A DNA stretch of 64,000 nucleotides, taken from positions 1 to 64,000 of the forward strand of contig NZ_CP069128.1 of assembly GCF_029637485.1 (NCBI RefSeq). Reading direction: 5' to 3'. The position numbers and the translations under genes are program-made. Within the stretch, counting starts at the first letter, position 1, and each line of letters opens with the position of its first letter. Source of the stretch: Sphingomonas sp. LHG3406-1. Lineage in GTDB: Bacteria > Pseudomonadota > Alphaproteobacteria > Sphingomonadales > Sphingomonadaceae. The notes under the pieces were generated by a model that did no database searches, was not told the DNA's origin, and saw only the letters and a program-made list of their open reading frames with translations. Positions 26,596-34,632 of this stretch are shown piece after piece.

Positions 26596-27027
26596 ATGGC
26601 GATGCAGACGACTTCGAATAACTCCGAAGGCGAACCGATGATGGAGATCAACACCACTCCGTTGATCGACGTCATGCTGGTGCTGATCATCATGCTGATC
26701 ATCACCATTCCGATCCAGACCCACGCGGTGAAGCTCGACCTGCCGCAGGGTGACAATCCCCAGCAGCAGCTGGTAGACCCGGTCAAGAACAAGATCGTGG
26801 TCACCACCAACAACGCCATTCTTTGGAATGGCCTTCCGGTGAACCAGGTGCAGCTTCGCCAGTATCTCGACATCTCGCAGCAGTTGAACCCGGTTCCGGA
26901 ACTTCACCTGCAGCCGGAGCCCAACGCCCGCTACGAGCTGGTTGACGAGGTGCTGGTGTCGGTGAAGCAGGCCAGCGTGTCGAAGTTCGGGTTCGTCGGC
27001 AACGAGGCCTACGCCAAGGCCTTCTGA
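26596..27027 (+). CDS. exbD: ExbD biopolymer transport protein, copy 2
   Basis: 143 residues from ATG 26596, after AAGGA. TM with the same motif (INTTPLIDVMLVLIIMLIITIP). The periplasmic part differs from copy 1: KIVVTTNNAILWNG and LHLQPEPNARYELVDEVL. Two non-identical ExbDs in one operon are known in other alphaproteobacteria and Xanthomonas-type systems and may form mixed complexes (inference). Confidence 0.93.
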   Translation: MAMQTTSNNSEGEPMMEINTTPLIDVMLVLIIMLIITIPIQTHAVKLDLPQGDNPQQQLVDPVKNKIVVTTNNAILWNGLPVNQVQLRQYLDISQQLNPVPELHLQPEPNARYELVDEVLVSVKQASVSKFGFVGNEAYAKAF

Positions 27028-27067
27028 CGCGACCCCATCAATTCGGGCGACCATCCCGAATGATCCT

Positions 27068-27105
27068 GGGCGGCCTTCCTTTCGTGGGAAGGTCGCCCTT
27101 TTTCG
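27068..27105 (+). terminator. Rho-independent terminator of the tonB-exb operon
   Basis: Stem GGGCGGCCTTCC / GGAAGGTCGCCC (one wobble) with a TTTCGT loop is followed by TTTTTCG, 40 bases after exbD copy 2. Confidence 0.88.
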
Positions 27106-27156
27106 TTTGCCGGGCGTTTGTGGCAGGACAGTCCACGTCCGCAGAGGAGAGAAGAG

Positions 27157-27687
27157 TTGAAGAGGAAGAGCTTCCTTGCCGCCGCCACCGCCCTGGCCGG
27201 AGCGGCCCTGCTCCACGGCTGCGCCACGCCCTCCGACGCGCCCGCCAGCGCAATCGCGCTTCCCTTGGTCGGGACTAGCGGACAGTCCATCGGGACCGTG
27301 CGCATGTGGGAGACACCAGGCGCCGTCAGCTTTCGCGTCGAGGCGGATGGCCTGACGGTCGGCCGTAAGGGCCTTCACGTCCACGCCGTCGGCCGCTGCG
27401 ACCCGCCGGGCTTCACCACTGCCGGTTCGCACTGGAATCCGGCCAGCCGCAAGCATGGCCTGTCCAATCCGGCGGGTCCCCATGCCGGCGACCTTCCCAA
27501 CGTGCCGGTCGCCGCCAACGGCTCCTTGCGCGAAACGGTCGTGTTGAGCGGCGCCAGCCTCGCGCAGCTTCGCGACACGGACGGCTCGGCGATCGTCATC
27601 CACGCCGGAGAGGACGACAATGTCACCGATCCCAGCGGCAACAGCGGCGACCGGATCGCCTGTGCGGTGCTCAGCCCCGCGGCCTGA
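27157..27687 (+). CDS. sodC: Cu/Zn superoxide dismutase, lipoprotein
   Basis: 176 residues from TTG 27157, chosen because it is preceded by GCAGAGGAGAGAAGAG and begins a lipoprotein signal (ending ALLHGC). Metal ligands: GLHVHAVG, AGSHWNP, HGLSNPAGPHAGDLPNV. The structural disulfide Cys pair is GRC and RIAC. Detoxifies superoxide in the periplasm, here tethered to a membrane. Confidence 0.93.
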   Translation: MKRKSFLAAATALAGAALLHGCATPSDAPASAIALPLVGTSGQSIGTVRMWETPGAVSFRVEADGLTVGRKGLHVHAVGRCDPPGFTTAGSHWNPASRKHGLSNPAGPHAGDLPNVPVAANGSLRETVVLSGASLAQLRDTDGSAIVIHAGEDDNVTDPSGNSGDRIACAVLSPAA

Positions 27688-27809
27688 TGGTTGCCTCCGC
27701 AGGAGGTTCCTTCGCCCTCCCTGCCCGATGGACCGTAGCGGCGAAGGATGACGCGCTTCGTTGGGAAGGCAGGCGGCATGTGGTCGCCGTCTACCAGTAG
27801 GAGTCAGTC

Positions 27810-28133
27810 ATGCCGCAGCGTTTCACGGCGACCGAAAATGCGTTCGACAAGGGGATCGAGAAGACCAGCGCCAAGCAGGGTGCCAAACTCGCGGGCGAGT
27901 GGGTTGAGGAGATCCGCAAGGCCGACTTCACCGGCTCCAAGGGCCTCGCCTCGGAACTGGAGCGGCTCGAGAAGTTGCTCAACGAGGACGAGCCCGACGG
28001 CGACAAGTTGAAGACCCTGCTCGAGAAAATCGGCCAGGACACCGCCAAGGCCGCCGACCGGGCGGAGGATCCGAAGGTCGCCGAGAAGGTGAGGAAGCTC
28101 GCCGAAGCGATGGGCGCCAAGCAGACGGCGTAA
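27810..28133 (+). CDS. Small charged alpha-helical protein, hypothetical
   Basis: 107 residues, preceded by TAGGAG. Rich in Lys/Glu/Asp and Ala with a heptad-like pattern (LASELERLEKLLNEDE, KLKTLLEKIGQDTAKAA); no Cys or Trp core. It resembles small sphingomonad proteins of unknown role. A strong terminator follows. Confidence 0.8.
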   Translation: MPQRFTATENAFDKGIEKTSAKQGAKLAGEWVEEIRKADFTGSKGLASELERLEKLLNEDEPDGDKLKTLLEKIGQDTAKAADRAEDPKVAEKVRKLAEAMGAKQTA

Positions 28134-28155
28134 AGCCTTAGGTAGATACAGGGGA

Positions 28156-28181
28156 GGGGCGGGGCGACCCGCCCCTTTTCT
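28156..28181 (+). terminator. Rho-independent terminator
   Basis: Stem GGGGCGGG / CCCGCCCC with a GCGA loop, then TTTTCTCC, after the 107-residue protein. Confidence 0.85.
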
Positions 28182-28186
28182 CCTGC

Positions 28187-28612
28187 CTAACGGCCGCTGA
28201 TGTCCGACTGACCCTTGTCGAGCGGAAGGACTTCGCCGGTTTCCTCGTCCAGCGCGCTCGCCGTCCAGCGATCGAGCGCCGCGCACGCACCGACCAAGGC
28301 GAGGGAGCCAAGGATCGCGCCGGGGCGCTTGCTCATGCGCAGGCCCGCCAGCAGCGCCGCCGTATCCATCGTGTCGCCAAGCACCCGGTTCCAGGCGTTG
28401 AACGACACCGCCGGCCCACGCAGCAGCATCACGCCGGCAGCGACCTCGCGAAAACCAAAGGCGCGGATGACGGTCTTGGCGGTGCCATGCTCGTCAAGCC
28501 CGAGCGCGCGCGCGATCCGCTCCGGTGCGAAGATTTCCGCGGCACCCAGGGCAAGGCTGAAAACGCCGAGGCCGAGGCCGGTCTGCTTGGCGGCGGAAGC
28601 GGTCATGGTCAT
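28187..28612 (-). CDS. Small membrane protein, hypothetical
   Basis: 141 residues from ATG 28612 (28606 is also possible). Hydrophobic helices at LGVFSLALGAAEIF, FREVAAGVMLLRG and AILGSLALVGACAAL. Motif GDTMDTAALLAGL is typical of small alphaproteobacterial membrane proteins sometimes found beside cyclase-like genes. Function unknown. A possible general-stress promoter lies just upstream. Confidence 0.78.
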   Translation of the reverse strand: MTMTASAAKQTGLGLGVFSLALGAAEIFAPERIARALGLDEHGTAKTVIRAFGFREVAAGVMLLRGPAVSFNAWNRVLGDTMDTAALLAGLRMSKRPGAILGSLALVGACAALDRWTASALDEETGEVLPLDKGQSDISGR

Positions 28613-28641
28613 TCCGATCAGTTGGGAAAGGGTGCGAATCG

Positions 28642-28667
28642 AACCACTTGCCCGCTATCCCTGTTCC
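28642..28667 (-). promoter_or_regulatory. Candidate EcfG-type general-stress promoter
   Basis: On the minus strand GGAAC (28663-28667) is followed after 17 bases by GGTT (28642-28645), close to the alphaproteobacterial EcfG consensus GGAAC-N16/17-CGTT. It lies 30 bases before the gene ending at 28187. One mismatch in the second box. Confidence 0.38.
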
Positions 28668-28683
28668 TCGCGCCACCGCGTCC

Positions 28684-29163
28684 TCAGGGCAGCCCGAGAT
28701 GCTCGCGAAACTGGTCGATCAGCTGGCGATAGAGGTCGCGCTTGAACGGCACGATGAGGTCGGGGAGCGACGACGGCTCGACCCACTTCCAGGCGTCGAA
28801 TTCGGGATGGGCCGTCGCGATGTCGATGTCGCTCTCACGGCCGAGGAAGCGGCACAGGAACCAGTCATGCTCCTGGCCCCGCCACTTGCCACCCCACAAT
28901 CTGCCCTGCAGCTCCTCGGGAAGCTCGTAGCGCAGCCGCTCGGGGCATTCGGACAGGCGCTCGACCAGGTGCGGCTTGATCCCGGTCTCCTCCTCGAGCT
29001 CGCGCTGCGCCGTGACCCACGGCTGCTCGCCTTCGTCGATCCCGCCCTGCGGCATCTGCCAGGCTTCGTCGGTGCGATCGATCCGCCGCCCGACCCACAC
29101 CTTGCGGTCGGCATTGAGGAGCATGACGCCGACCCCGCGGCGATAGGCTTTGTTCTCGGTCAT
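28684..29163 (-). CDS. rppH: RNA pyrophosphohydrolase RppH
   Basis: 159 residues. NUDIX box WQMPQGGIDEGEQPWVTAQRELEEETGI and the N-terminal YRRGVGVMLLNADRKVWVGRRID are classical for RppH/IalA. It removes pyrophosphate from 5'-triphosphate mRNA, starting decay. Confidence 0.94.
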   Translation of the reverse strand: MTENKAYRRGVGVMLLNADRKVWVGRRIDRTDEAWQMPQGGIDEGEQPWVTAQRELEEETGIKPHLVERLSECPERLRYELPEELQGRLWGGKWRGQEHDWFLCRFLGRESDIDIATAHPEFDAWKWVEPSSLPDLIVPFKRDLYRQLIDQFREHLGLP

Positions 29164-29226
29164 GAAGGACCAATGCGCGGGCGGCCCGAACGACGCAATC
29201 CCGCGCAGTCTGGGTGACGGGCGGAA

Positions 29227-29256
29227 GGCCGAAGCCCCCCACCCGACCTTTCGGCC
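29227..29256 (-). terminator. Possible terminator hairpin
   Basis: GGCCGAAAG / CTTCGGCC-type stem directly after the stop of the stress protein gene on the minus strand; the following sequence TTCCGCCC is only slightly T-rich. Confidence 0.32.
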
Positions 29257-29823
29257 CTAGTAGGTCGAAGTGCTGGCGCCCTGGTCCATGCTCATCCGCT
29301 GGCGGCTGGAGCTATGCCCGCCGGCGCGGTGGAGAACGTCCTCGATCCGGCTCGGATCGATATTGCCGCGGCGCGTGTCGACCGAGACGAAGATGCCGCC
29401 CTGGTTGATGCGGTCGCCGTAGTAGCGGCTGTCCTCGTCGTTGACGCCATGCTTGCCGAGAATGTCGCTGAGACCACCGGCTGCGGCACCGACGGCGGTC
29501 CCGGTCAGCGCTGCGCCGCCGACGGCGGCCTCGGCGATCGCACCGGCCGCGGCGAGCGGGCCGACGCCCGGGATGGCAAGCGCGGCGACGCCGAGCAGGG
29601 CGCCGACGCCGGAACCCGCGGCCGCCTTGGCGATGAAGCTGGTCGGCTCCTTGCCGTCACCATGCTGTTCGCCGCTGCCGTCATGCTCGCTGACGTTGCC
29701 GTCCTGCCTGCCGATGACCGAGATGGCGCTGTTATCGACGCCGGCGCTGCGCAGTTCCTGGATCGCGCGCTCGGCTTCGGAGCGGTTGTCAAAGACGGCG
29801 GAAATGACGTTGTTGCCTTGCAT
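29257..29823 (-). CDS. General-stress-protein-17M-like domain protein
   Basis: 188 residues. N-terminal domain (ISAVFDNRSEAERAIQELRSAGVDNSAISVIGR) resembles the GSP17M/heat-induced YflT fold. A Gly/Ala-rich hydrophobic middle (about 65-120, GALLGVAALAIPGVGPLAAAG) may sit in a membrane. The C-terminal piece has GGIFVSVDTRRGNIDPSRIEDVLHRAGG. Domain order is common to sphingomonad stress proteins. Exact function unknown. Confidence 0.83.
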   Translation of the reverse strand: MQGNNVISAVFDNRSEAERAIQELRSAGVDNSAISVIGRQDGNVSEHDGSGEQHGDGKEPTSFIAKAAAGSGVGALLGVAALAIPGVGPLAAAGAIAEAAVGGAALTGTAVGAAAGGLSDILGKHGVNDEDSRYYGDRINQGGIFVSVDTRRGNIDPSRIEDVLHRAGGHSSSRQRMSMDQGASTSTY

Positions 29824-29904
29824 GGATGAATCTCCCTTGGCCGGCGGAAGGGGACAGGCCGGCAGGGAGTGAGCGAAGCGCCGCCGGGCTTGTTCCGACC
29901 GTTT

Positions 29905-29932
29905 CGCCTCTGAGCAGCGCTGCTCAGGGGCG
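29905..29932. repeat. 28-bp near-perfect palindrome at a stop codon
   Basis: The arms CGCCTCTGAGCAGC and GCTGCTCAGGGGCG meet at 29918/29919 with one mismatch. The TGA stop of the downstream-reading hydrolase (29924-29926) lies inside it. Could be a 3' stabilising hairpin or a regulator site for the 101-bp region ahead of the stress gene. Confidence 0.55.
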
Positions 29933-30865
29933 ACTGGCCGCTCGCCCGAGCAGCGGCTTCAGCAACGCGACGCTGCGTTCCAGGTCCTCCTGTGCGCTTG
30001 GCAGGGCCCTTCGCAGATTGAGGAAGCCGTGGATGGTGCCTGGGCACTCCTGATAGACCGTCTCGACCCCGGCGGCGATGCAGGCGGCGGCAAAGGCGCG
30101 GCCCTGATCGCGGATCGGGTCGAGCCCGGCGGTAATCACCAGGGTTGGCGGCAGACCTTCCAGCGGCTTGGCCAGCGGATCGTAGCGCCAGTCCTTCGGG
30201 TCGGGCCGATAGCATTGGTCGAACCATTCCATCGAGGCGCGGCTGAGGAGATAGCCTTCGCCGAACGCATCGAGGCTCGGATAATGTCGGGTCGGATTGC
30301 CGGCCGGATAGAGCGGCCACAAAGCCTTCACCGGCACCGCCGCGCGCTCGCCGCGAAGCGCCAGCGCGGTGACGATGGCAAAGTTGCCGCCAGCGCTGTC
30401 GCCGCTGAGGACCAGGCCGTCCACCTGCAGCCCGAGCGCTTCCGGGTTGCCGGCAACCCATCGGGCCGCGGCGATCGCATCCTCCGGGCCCGCCGGAAAG
30501 GGTCGCTCGGGCGCCAGCGCATAGTCGACGCTCACCACCGGCAGGTCGGTCAGCCGCGCGATCTCGGCGCAGAGCGGCTCGTGCGTGTCGAGATCGCCCA
30601 GCACGAAGCCGCCACCATGGTAAAAGACGATCACCGCACCGGCGCGGCGTTCCTCCCGTGCGTCATAAAGACGCATGGGGCAGGGGCCGCCTTCCACCGC
30701 GCGAAGGACCGCCAGGTCGCCGACCGGTGCGTCGAACAGATGCCTGCTCGCATGAAGCATCCCCCGCGCCTCCTCGAGCCCAACGTCGACGGCGCGCTTG
30801 GCGCCCGGCCGATTGGCGACTTCGAGCAGGGCGGCGACGTCGGGGCGGATGAAAGGCGTGGTCAT
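29924..30865 (-). CDS. Alpha/beta hydrolase (HSL-type esterase/lipase)
   Basis: 313 residues. Oxyanion motif HGGGFVLGDLDTH, nucleophile in GDSAGGN, then DPIRDQGRAFAAA and the C-terminal GTIHGFLNL (His). Hormone-sensitive-lipase family carboxylesterase; substrate unknown. No signal peptide. Divergent from korA with a 78-bp gap. Confidence 0.9.
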   Translation of the reverse strand: MTTPFIRPDVAALLEVANRPGAKRAVDVGLEEARGMLHASRHLFDAPVGDLAVLRAVEGGPCPMRLYDAREERRAGAVIVFYHGGGFVLGDLDTHEPLCAEIARLTDLPVVSVDYALAPERPFPAGPEDAIAAARWVAGNPEALGLQVDGLVLSGDSAGGNFAIVTALALRGERAAVPVKALWPLYPAGNPTRHYPSLDAFGEGYLLSRASMEWFDQCYRPDPKDWRYDPLAKPLEGLPPTLVITAGLDPIRDQGRAFAAACIAAGVETVYQECPGTIHGFLNLRRALPSAQEDLERSVALLKPLLGRAASRP

Positions 30866-30943
30866 TCTTGCGTCCCTAACGTGGTGACGTTCGCAATTCC
30901 ACGCGCTACATGGGCGTTAACCCCTAATCTCGCAGGACCTTTC

Positions 30944-32917
30944 ATGGCCACGGCCGCCCATTTGCTCACCCCCGAAGAAGCCCGTCAGGATTCTCCGCTC
31001 GAGAATGTCGTGGTCCGTTTCGCCGGAGACTCCGGTGACGGCATGCAGCTGACCGGCGGCCAGTTCACCCTGTCGACCGCGCTCGCGGGCAATGACCTCG
31101 CGACCTTCCCCGACTTCCCGGCCGAGATCCGCGCGCCGCAGGGCACCACCTTCGGAGTCTCGGCCTTCCAGATCAACTTCGGCTCGGCCGCGATTGAGAC
31201 GGCGGGCGACCAGCCGGACGTGCTCGTCGCGATGAATCCGGCTGCGCTCAAGGTGAACGTCGAAGCGTTGCGCGACGGCGGAATGATCATCGCCGACGAG
31301 GGCGAGTTCACGGCCCGCAACCTCGCCAAGGCCGGCTACGAGCAGAACCCGCTCGAAGACGGTAGCCTCGCCCGCTGGCAGCTGATCAAGTTCAACATCT
31401 CGCAGCTCACTCTCGATGCCGTGAAGCCCTTCGGCCTCGGCAATAAGGAGGCGCTGCGCTGCAAGAACATGTGGACGCTTGGCCTTGCGCTGTGGATGTT
31501 CGACCGTGACCGTGGGCCGATCACCGACTGGCTCACGACCAAGTTCGCCAAGGCTCCGACGCTTGCCGAAGCCAATATCGCCGCGCTGAACGCCGGCCAC
31601 GCCTATGGCGACACGATCGAGATGGGCGCGGCCTTCCGCCCCCACCACATCGAGGCCGCCCCCGCGGAACCAGGCCTCTACCGGACCGTCACCGGCGCCG
31701 AGGCGCTTGGCCTCGGCCTCGTCGCCGGAACCCAGCTTGCCGGCCTGCCGATGTTCTTCGGCGGCTATCCCATCACCCCGGCTTCCGCGCTGCTGCACCA
31801 CCTCAGCCGCCTCAAGGAATATGGGATCACCACCTTCCAGGCGGAGGACGAGATCGCGGCCATCTGTGCTGCCATCGGCGCCAGCTATGCCGGAAGCCTC
31901 GGCGTCACTTCCTCCTCGGGTCCGGGCATCGCGCTCAAGACCGAGGCGATGGGCCTGGCGATCATGACCGAGCTCCCGCTGGTCATTGTCAACTCGCAGC
32001 GCGGCGGTCCTTCGACCGGTCTTCCGACCAAGACCGAGCAGAGCGACCTTTACCAGGCGGTCTACGGCCGCAATGGCGATGCGCCCATGCCGGTGATCGC
32101 CGCCCGCTCGCCCGCTGACGCCTTCGACTGCGCAATCGAGGCCTGCCGCCTCGCCGTCCGCTACATGACCCCGGTCATGCTGCTCACGGACGGCTACATC
32201 GCCAATGCCGCCGAGCCGTGGAAGGTGCCCGACATGAGCGGCTACCAGCCCTTCCCGGTCACCTACGCCAACGAAAATGACGCGCCTCGCGACGCCAATG
32301 GCAAGCTGCTGCCCTATGCTCGCGACGAGAAGCTCGCCCGTCCGTGGATCAAGCCCGGCACGCCTGGCCTCCTCCACCGCATCGGCGGCATCGAGAAGCG
32401 CCCCGGCACCGGCGACCTCGACTATTCGCCCGGCGCCCATTCCGAAATGACCCGAATCCGCCAGGAAAAGGTGCTCGGCATCGCCAGCGACATCCCGGCG
32501 CAGGAGGTCTGTCTTGGCCGTGCGGGCGCGAAAGTCGCCGTGGTCGGCTGGGGCTCGACCTTCGGGCCGATCCACCAGGCGGTGAAGCGCCTGCTGGCGC
32601 ACGGCCACGACGTCGCCCACGTCCACGTCCGCCACATCTGGCCGCTCCCCGCCAACCTCGGCGAGCTGCTGCGCGGGTTTGGCACCGTCATCGTGCCCGA
32701 GATGAACTCAGGCCAGTTCAAGACCCTGCTGCGCGACCAGTATCTCGTCGACGTCCAGAGCCTGACCAAGGTCAGCGGCCAGCCCTTCAAGATCGCCGAG
32801 ATCGAAGCCGCCGCCCGGACCGCCTGCGGCGGCGCGCTCGCCCCCGACGCGACCCAGCTGCCCGAGGGTGACAGCGGCCATGACCCGGGCAAGCCGCACG
32901 CGGCGGAGGTGCGCTGA
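30944..32917 (+). CDS. korA: 2-oxoglutarate:ferredoxin oxidoreductase alpha (gamma-alpha fused) subunit
   Basis: 657 residues from ATG 30944 after AGGA. N-terminal gamma-type domain (FAGDSGDGMQLTGGQFT...), then the pyrimidine-binding alpha part (FGGYPITPASALLHHLSRLKEYG) and the C-terminal domain. The enzyme with KorB decarboxylates a 2-oxoacid, passing electrons to ferredoxin. 2-oxoglutarate is the usual substrate of this layout in sphingomonads; other 2-oxoacids are possible. A longer open frame upstream overlaps the divergent hydrolase and is not used. Confidence 0.94.
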   Translation: MATAAHLLTPEEARQDSPLENVVVRFAGDSGDGMQLTGGQFTLSTALAGNDLATFPDFPAEIRAPQGTTFGVSAFQINFGSAAIETAGDQPDVLVAMNPAALKVNVEALRDGGMIIADEGEFTARNLAKAGYEQNPLEDGSLARWQLIKFNISQLTLDAVKPFGLGNKEALRCKNMWTLGLALWMFDRDRGPITDWLTTKFAKAPTLAEANIAALNAGHAYGDTIEMGAAFRPHHIEAAPAEPGLYRTVTGAEALGLGLVAGTQLAGLPMFFGGYPITPASALLHHLSRLKEYGITTFQAEDEIAAICAAIGASYAGSLGVTSSSGPGIALKTEAMGLAIMTELPLVIVNSQRGGPSTGLPTKTEQSDLYQAVYGRNGDAPMPVIAARSPADAFDCAIEACRLAVRYMTPVMLLTDGYIANAAEPWKVPDMSGYQPFPVTYANENDAPRDANGKLLPYARDEKLARPWIKPGTPGLLHRIGGIEKRPGTGDLDYSPGAHSEMTRIRQEKVLGIASDIPAQEVCLGRAGAKVAVVGWGSTFGPIHQAVKRLLAHGHDVAHVHVRHIWPLPANLGELLRGFGTVIVPEMNSGQFKTLLRDQYLVDVQSLTKVSGQPFKIAEIEAAARTACGGALAPDATQLPEGDSGHDPGKPHAAEVR

Positions 32918-32994
32918 TGAAGCCGATCAACCCCTTCCCGCTGATCGCCATGCTCATCCTCGTGCTGGCGCTTCTCTACTTCCTCTGGCGTTGA
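32917..32994 (+). CDS. 25-residue single-TM micro-ORF in the kor operon
   Basis: ATG 32917 overlaps the korA stop as TGATG and follows a strong GGAGG site (GCGGAGGTGCGCTG). The peptide begins MKPINPFPL and ends LLYFLWR, with an almost entirely hydrophobic helix between. Its stop overlaps the ATG of the next gene, again as TGATG. It may be a functional membrane micropeptide or a leader that couples translation into the next gene. Too short for family assignment. Confidence 0.6.
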   Translation: MKPINPFPLIAMLILVLALLYFLWR

Positions 32995-33455
32995 TGGGGC
33001 GAGGATGTCTCTTGCTCCTTGCCTTACTGACGTTCCTGGGATTGTGGTTGGCTGGCCTCATCCTGTTCATCGCCTTCGGGCCGCGCAGCGCCTTTCTCGG
33101 AGAGATGTTCGGCATCGGCTACATCGTGCTGACCTTCCGGATCGGCTCCCGTCACCCGGAGCTGTTCATGGCCATGGGACGCGGGAGGAATGGCTCCCTC
33201 GCCGAATTGCTGGCCGAGGAGCGGGACCAGCAACCGATGGATCCCGCGTCCACCGGCGCGGCCGTTTCGCGCTTTCTCGGCTGGATCGCGACGGCCTTCA
33301 TGGGAAGTCTTGCGCTTCTCCTCTCCGTAATCACCTGGGCCCTGCGCCTGGAAGGTGATCTCACATCAGGCATGACCGGCGCCGCGGTCATGTCCGGAAT
33401 GGCCATGGCGCTGACCTACATGGCCTGGAAATATTGGGCGCGAGCAGGACTTTGA
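32994..33455 (+). CDS. Integral membrane protein between korA and korB, hypothetical
   Basis: 153 residues from ATG 32994, the only start consistent with the coding frame downstream of the micro-ORF. Likely four TM helices: LLLALLTFLGLWLAGLILF, FGIGYIVLTFRIG, FLGWIATAFMGSLALLLSVI and AAVMSGMAMALTYMAW. It has no strong ribosome-binding site of its own, so it is probably coupled to the micro-ORF. I do not recognise the family. Its place in the operon suggests a role linked to KorAB at the membrane (inference). Confidence 0.75.
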   Translation: MGRGCLLLLALLTFLGLWLAGLILFIAFGPRSAFLGEMFGIGYIVLTFRIGSRHPELFMAMGRGRNGSLAELLAEERDQQPMDPASTGAAVSRFLGWIATAFMGSLALLLSVITWALRLEGDLTSGMTGAAVMSGMAMALTYMAWKYWARAGL

Positions 33456-33456
33456 C

Positions 33457-34476
33457 ATGAACGAGCTGACCACCATCGAGAAGACCACCGCCAAGGACTG
33501 GGCGAGCGACCAGGAAGTGCGCTGGTGCCCGGGCTGCGGCGACTATGCGGTGCTGAAGGCCGTGCAGCGCACCATGCCCGATCTCGGCGTCGCGCGGGAG
33601 AAGACCGTGTTCGTGTCCGGCATCGGCTGCTCCAGCCGCTTTCCCTATTACATGGAGACCTACGGCTTCCACACCATCCACGGCCGTGCGCCGGCCTTCG
33701 CGACCGGCATCAAGCTCGCCAATCCGGACCTCGACGTGTGGATCATCACCGGCGACGGCGATGCGCTCAGCATCGGCGGCAACCACACGATGCATCTGCT
33801 GCGCCGCAACCTCAATTGCCAGGTCCTGCTGTTCAACAACGAGATCTACGGCCTGACCAAGGGTCAATATTCGCCCACCAGCCGGATCGGCACCCGCAGC
33901 CCGTCGACCCCGTTCGGCTCGGTCGACCGTCCGACCCGTCCCTGTGCCTTCGCACTGGGCGCCGGTGCCCGCTTCGTCGCCCGGGCGATCGACGTGAACA
34001 AGAACCTTCCCGACGTGCTCAAGGCCGCCCACGCCCACCAGGGCGCTGCCTTCGTCGAGATCTTCCAGAACTGCGTCGTCTACAATGACGATGTCTTCGC
34101 GCCCTTCACCGCGAAGGAACATGCCGCCGACATGCAGCTCTGGCTTCGCGACGGCGAAAAGATGCTGTTCGCGAATGGGGCCAAGGGCATTGCGCTCGAT
34201 GTCGATACGCTGACCCTCAAGGTCGTCCCTGGCGACGATCCGTCGGTCCTCACCCACAATGTGAAGAACCGCGGCCTCGCCCATATGCTGGTCGAGATGC
34301 CGGCGGTTGGCTTCCCGGTCGCGCTCGGAGTCCTCTACGACGACCCGGCGCCGACCTTCGAAGCCGCCGTGCTCGAGCAGAACGAAAGCGCCAGCGCCGG
34401 CAAGACCGCCGACCTCCAGGCCCTCGTTTCGAAGGGCCAGAGCTGGATGGTCGAGAAGGAGCCGAGGGCTGAGTAA
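33457..34476 (+). CDS. korB: 2-oxoacid:ferredoxin oxidoreductase beta subunit
   Basis: 339 residues. TPP-binding motif GDGDALSIGGNH with NNEIYGLTKGQYSPTS. 4Fe-4S ligands Cys24 and Cys27 (RWCPGCGDY), Cys58 (GIGCSSR) and Cys206 (FQNCVVYND). Two bases after the membrane-protein gene; AGGA site. Partner of KorA. Confidence 0.95.
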   Translation: MNELTTIEKTTAKDWASDQEVRWCPGCGDYAVLKAVQRTMPDLGVAREKTVFVSGIGCSSRFPYYMETYGFHTIHGRAPAFATGIKLANPDLDVWIITGDGDALSIGGNHTMHLLRRNLNCQVLLFNNEIYGLTKGQYSPTSRIGTRSPSTPFGSVDRPTRPCAFALGAGARFVARAIDVNKNLPDVLKAAHAHQGAAFVEIFQNCVVYNDDVFAPFTAKEHAADMQLWLRDGEKMLFANGAKGIALDVDTLTLKVVPGDDPSVLTHNVKNRGLAHMLVEMPAVGFPVALGVLYDDPAPTFEAAVLEQNESASAGKTADLQALVSKGQSWMVEKEPRAE

Positions 34477-34485
34477 GAGCTGCAT

Positions 34486-34622
34486 CCTCCCCGTTCTGCA
34501 AAGCGGAATGGGGAGGGGGACCGCTTCGCCAAGCGGAGTGGTGGAGGGGCCTTCGGTTGCGCCCTCGGCCCCTCCGTCAGCGCTTCGCGCTGCCACCTTC
34601 CCTTTGCTGCGCAACGGGGAGG
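34486..34622. repeat. Sphingomonad-type paired inverted repeat (copy R2)
   Basis: 137 bp. Arm 1 (CCTCCCCGTT..AATGGGGAGGGGGACCGC..GTGGTGGAGGGGCC) is followed by a short spacer and an inverted arm 2 ending AACGGGGAGG. The arms pair imperfectly to give a large hairpin with smaller hairpins inside. The same arm occurs inverted at 46-110 and degraded at 41307-41348. Lies between korB and the next gene and has no ORF of its own. Confidence 0.75.
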
Positions 34623-34632
34623 AAGTGGTTCG

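Noticed and set aside
28630..28655. tRNA T-arm look-alike (GGTTCGATTC)
   Set aside because: The flanking bases do not form a T-stem, and no anticodon or acceptor stem can be drawn.
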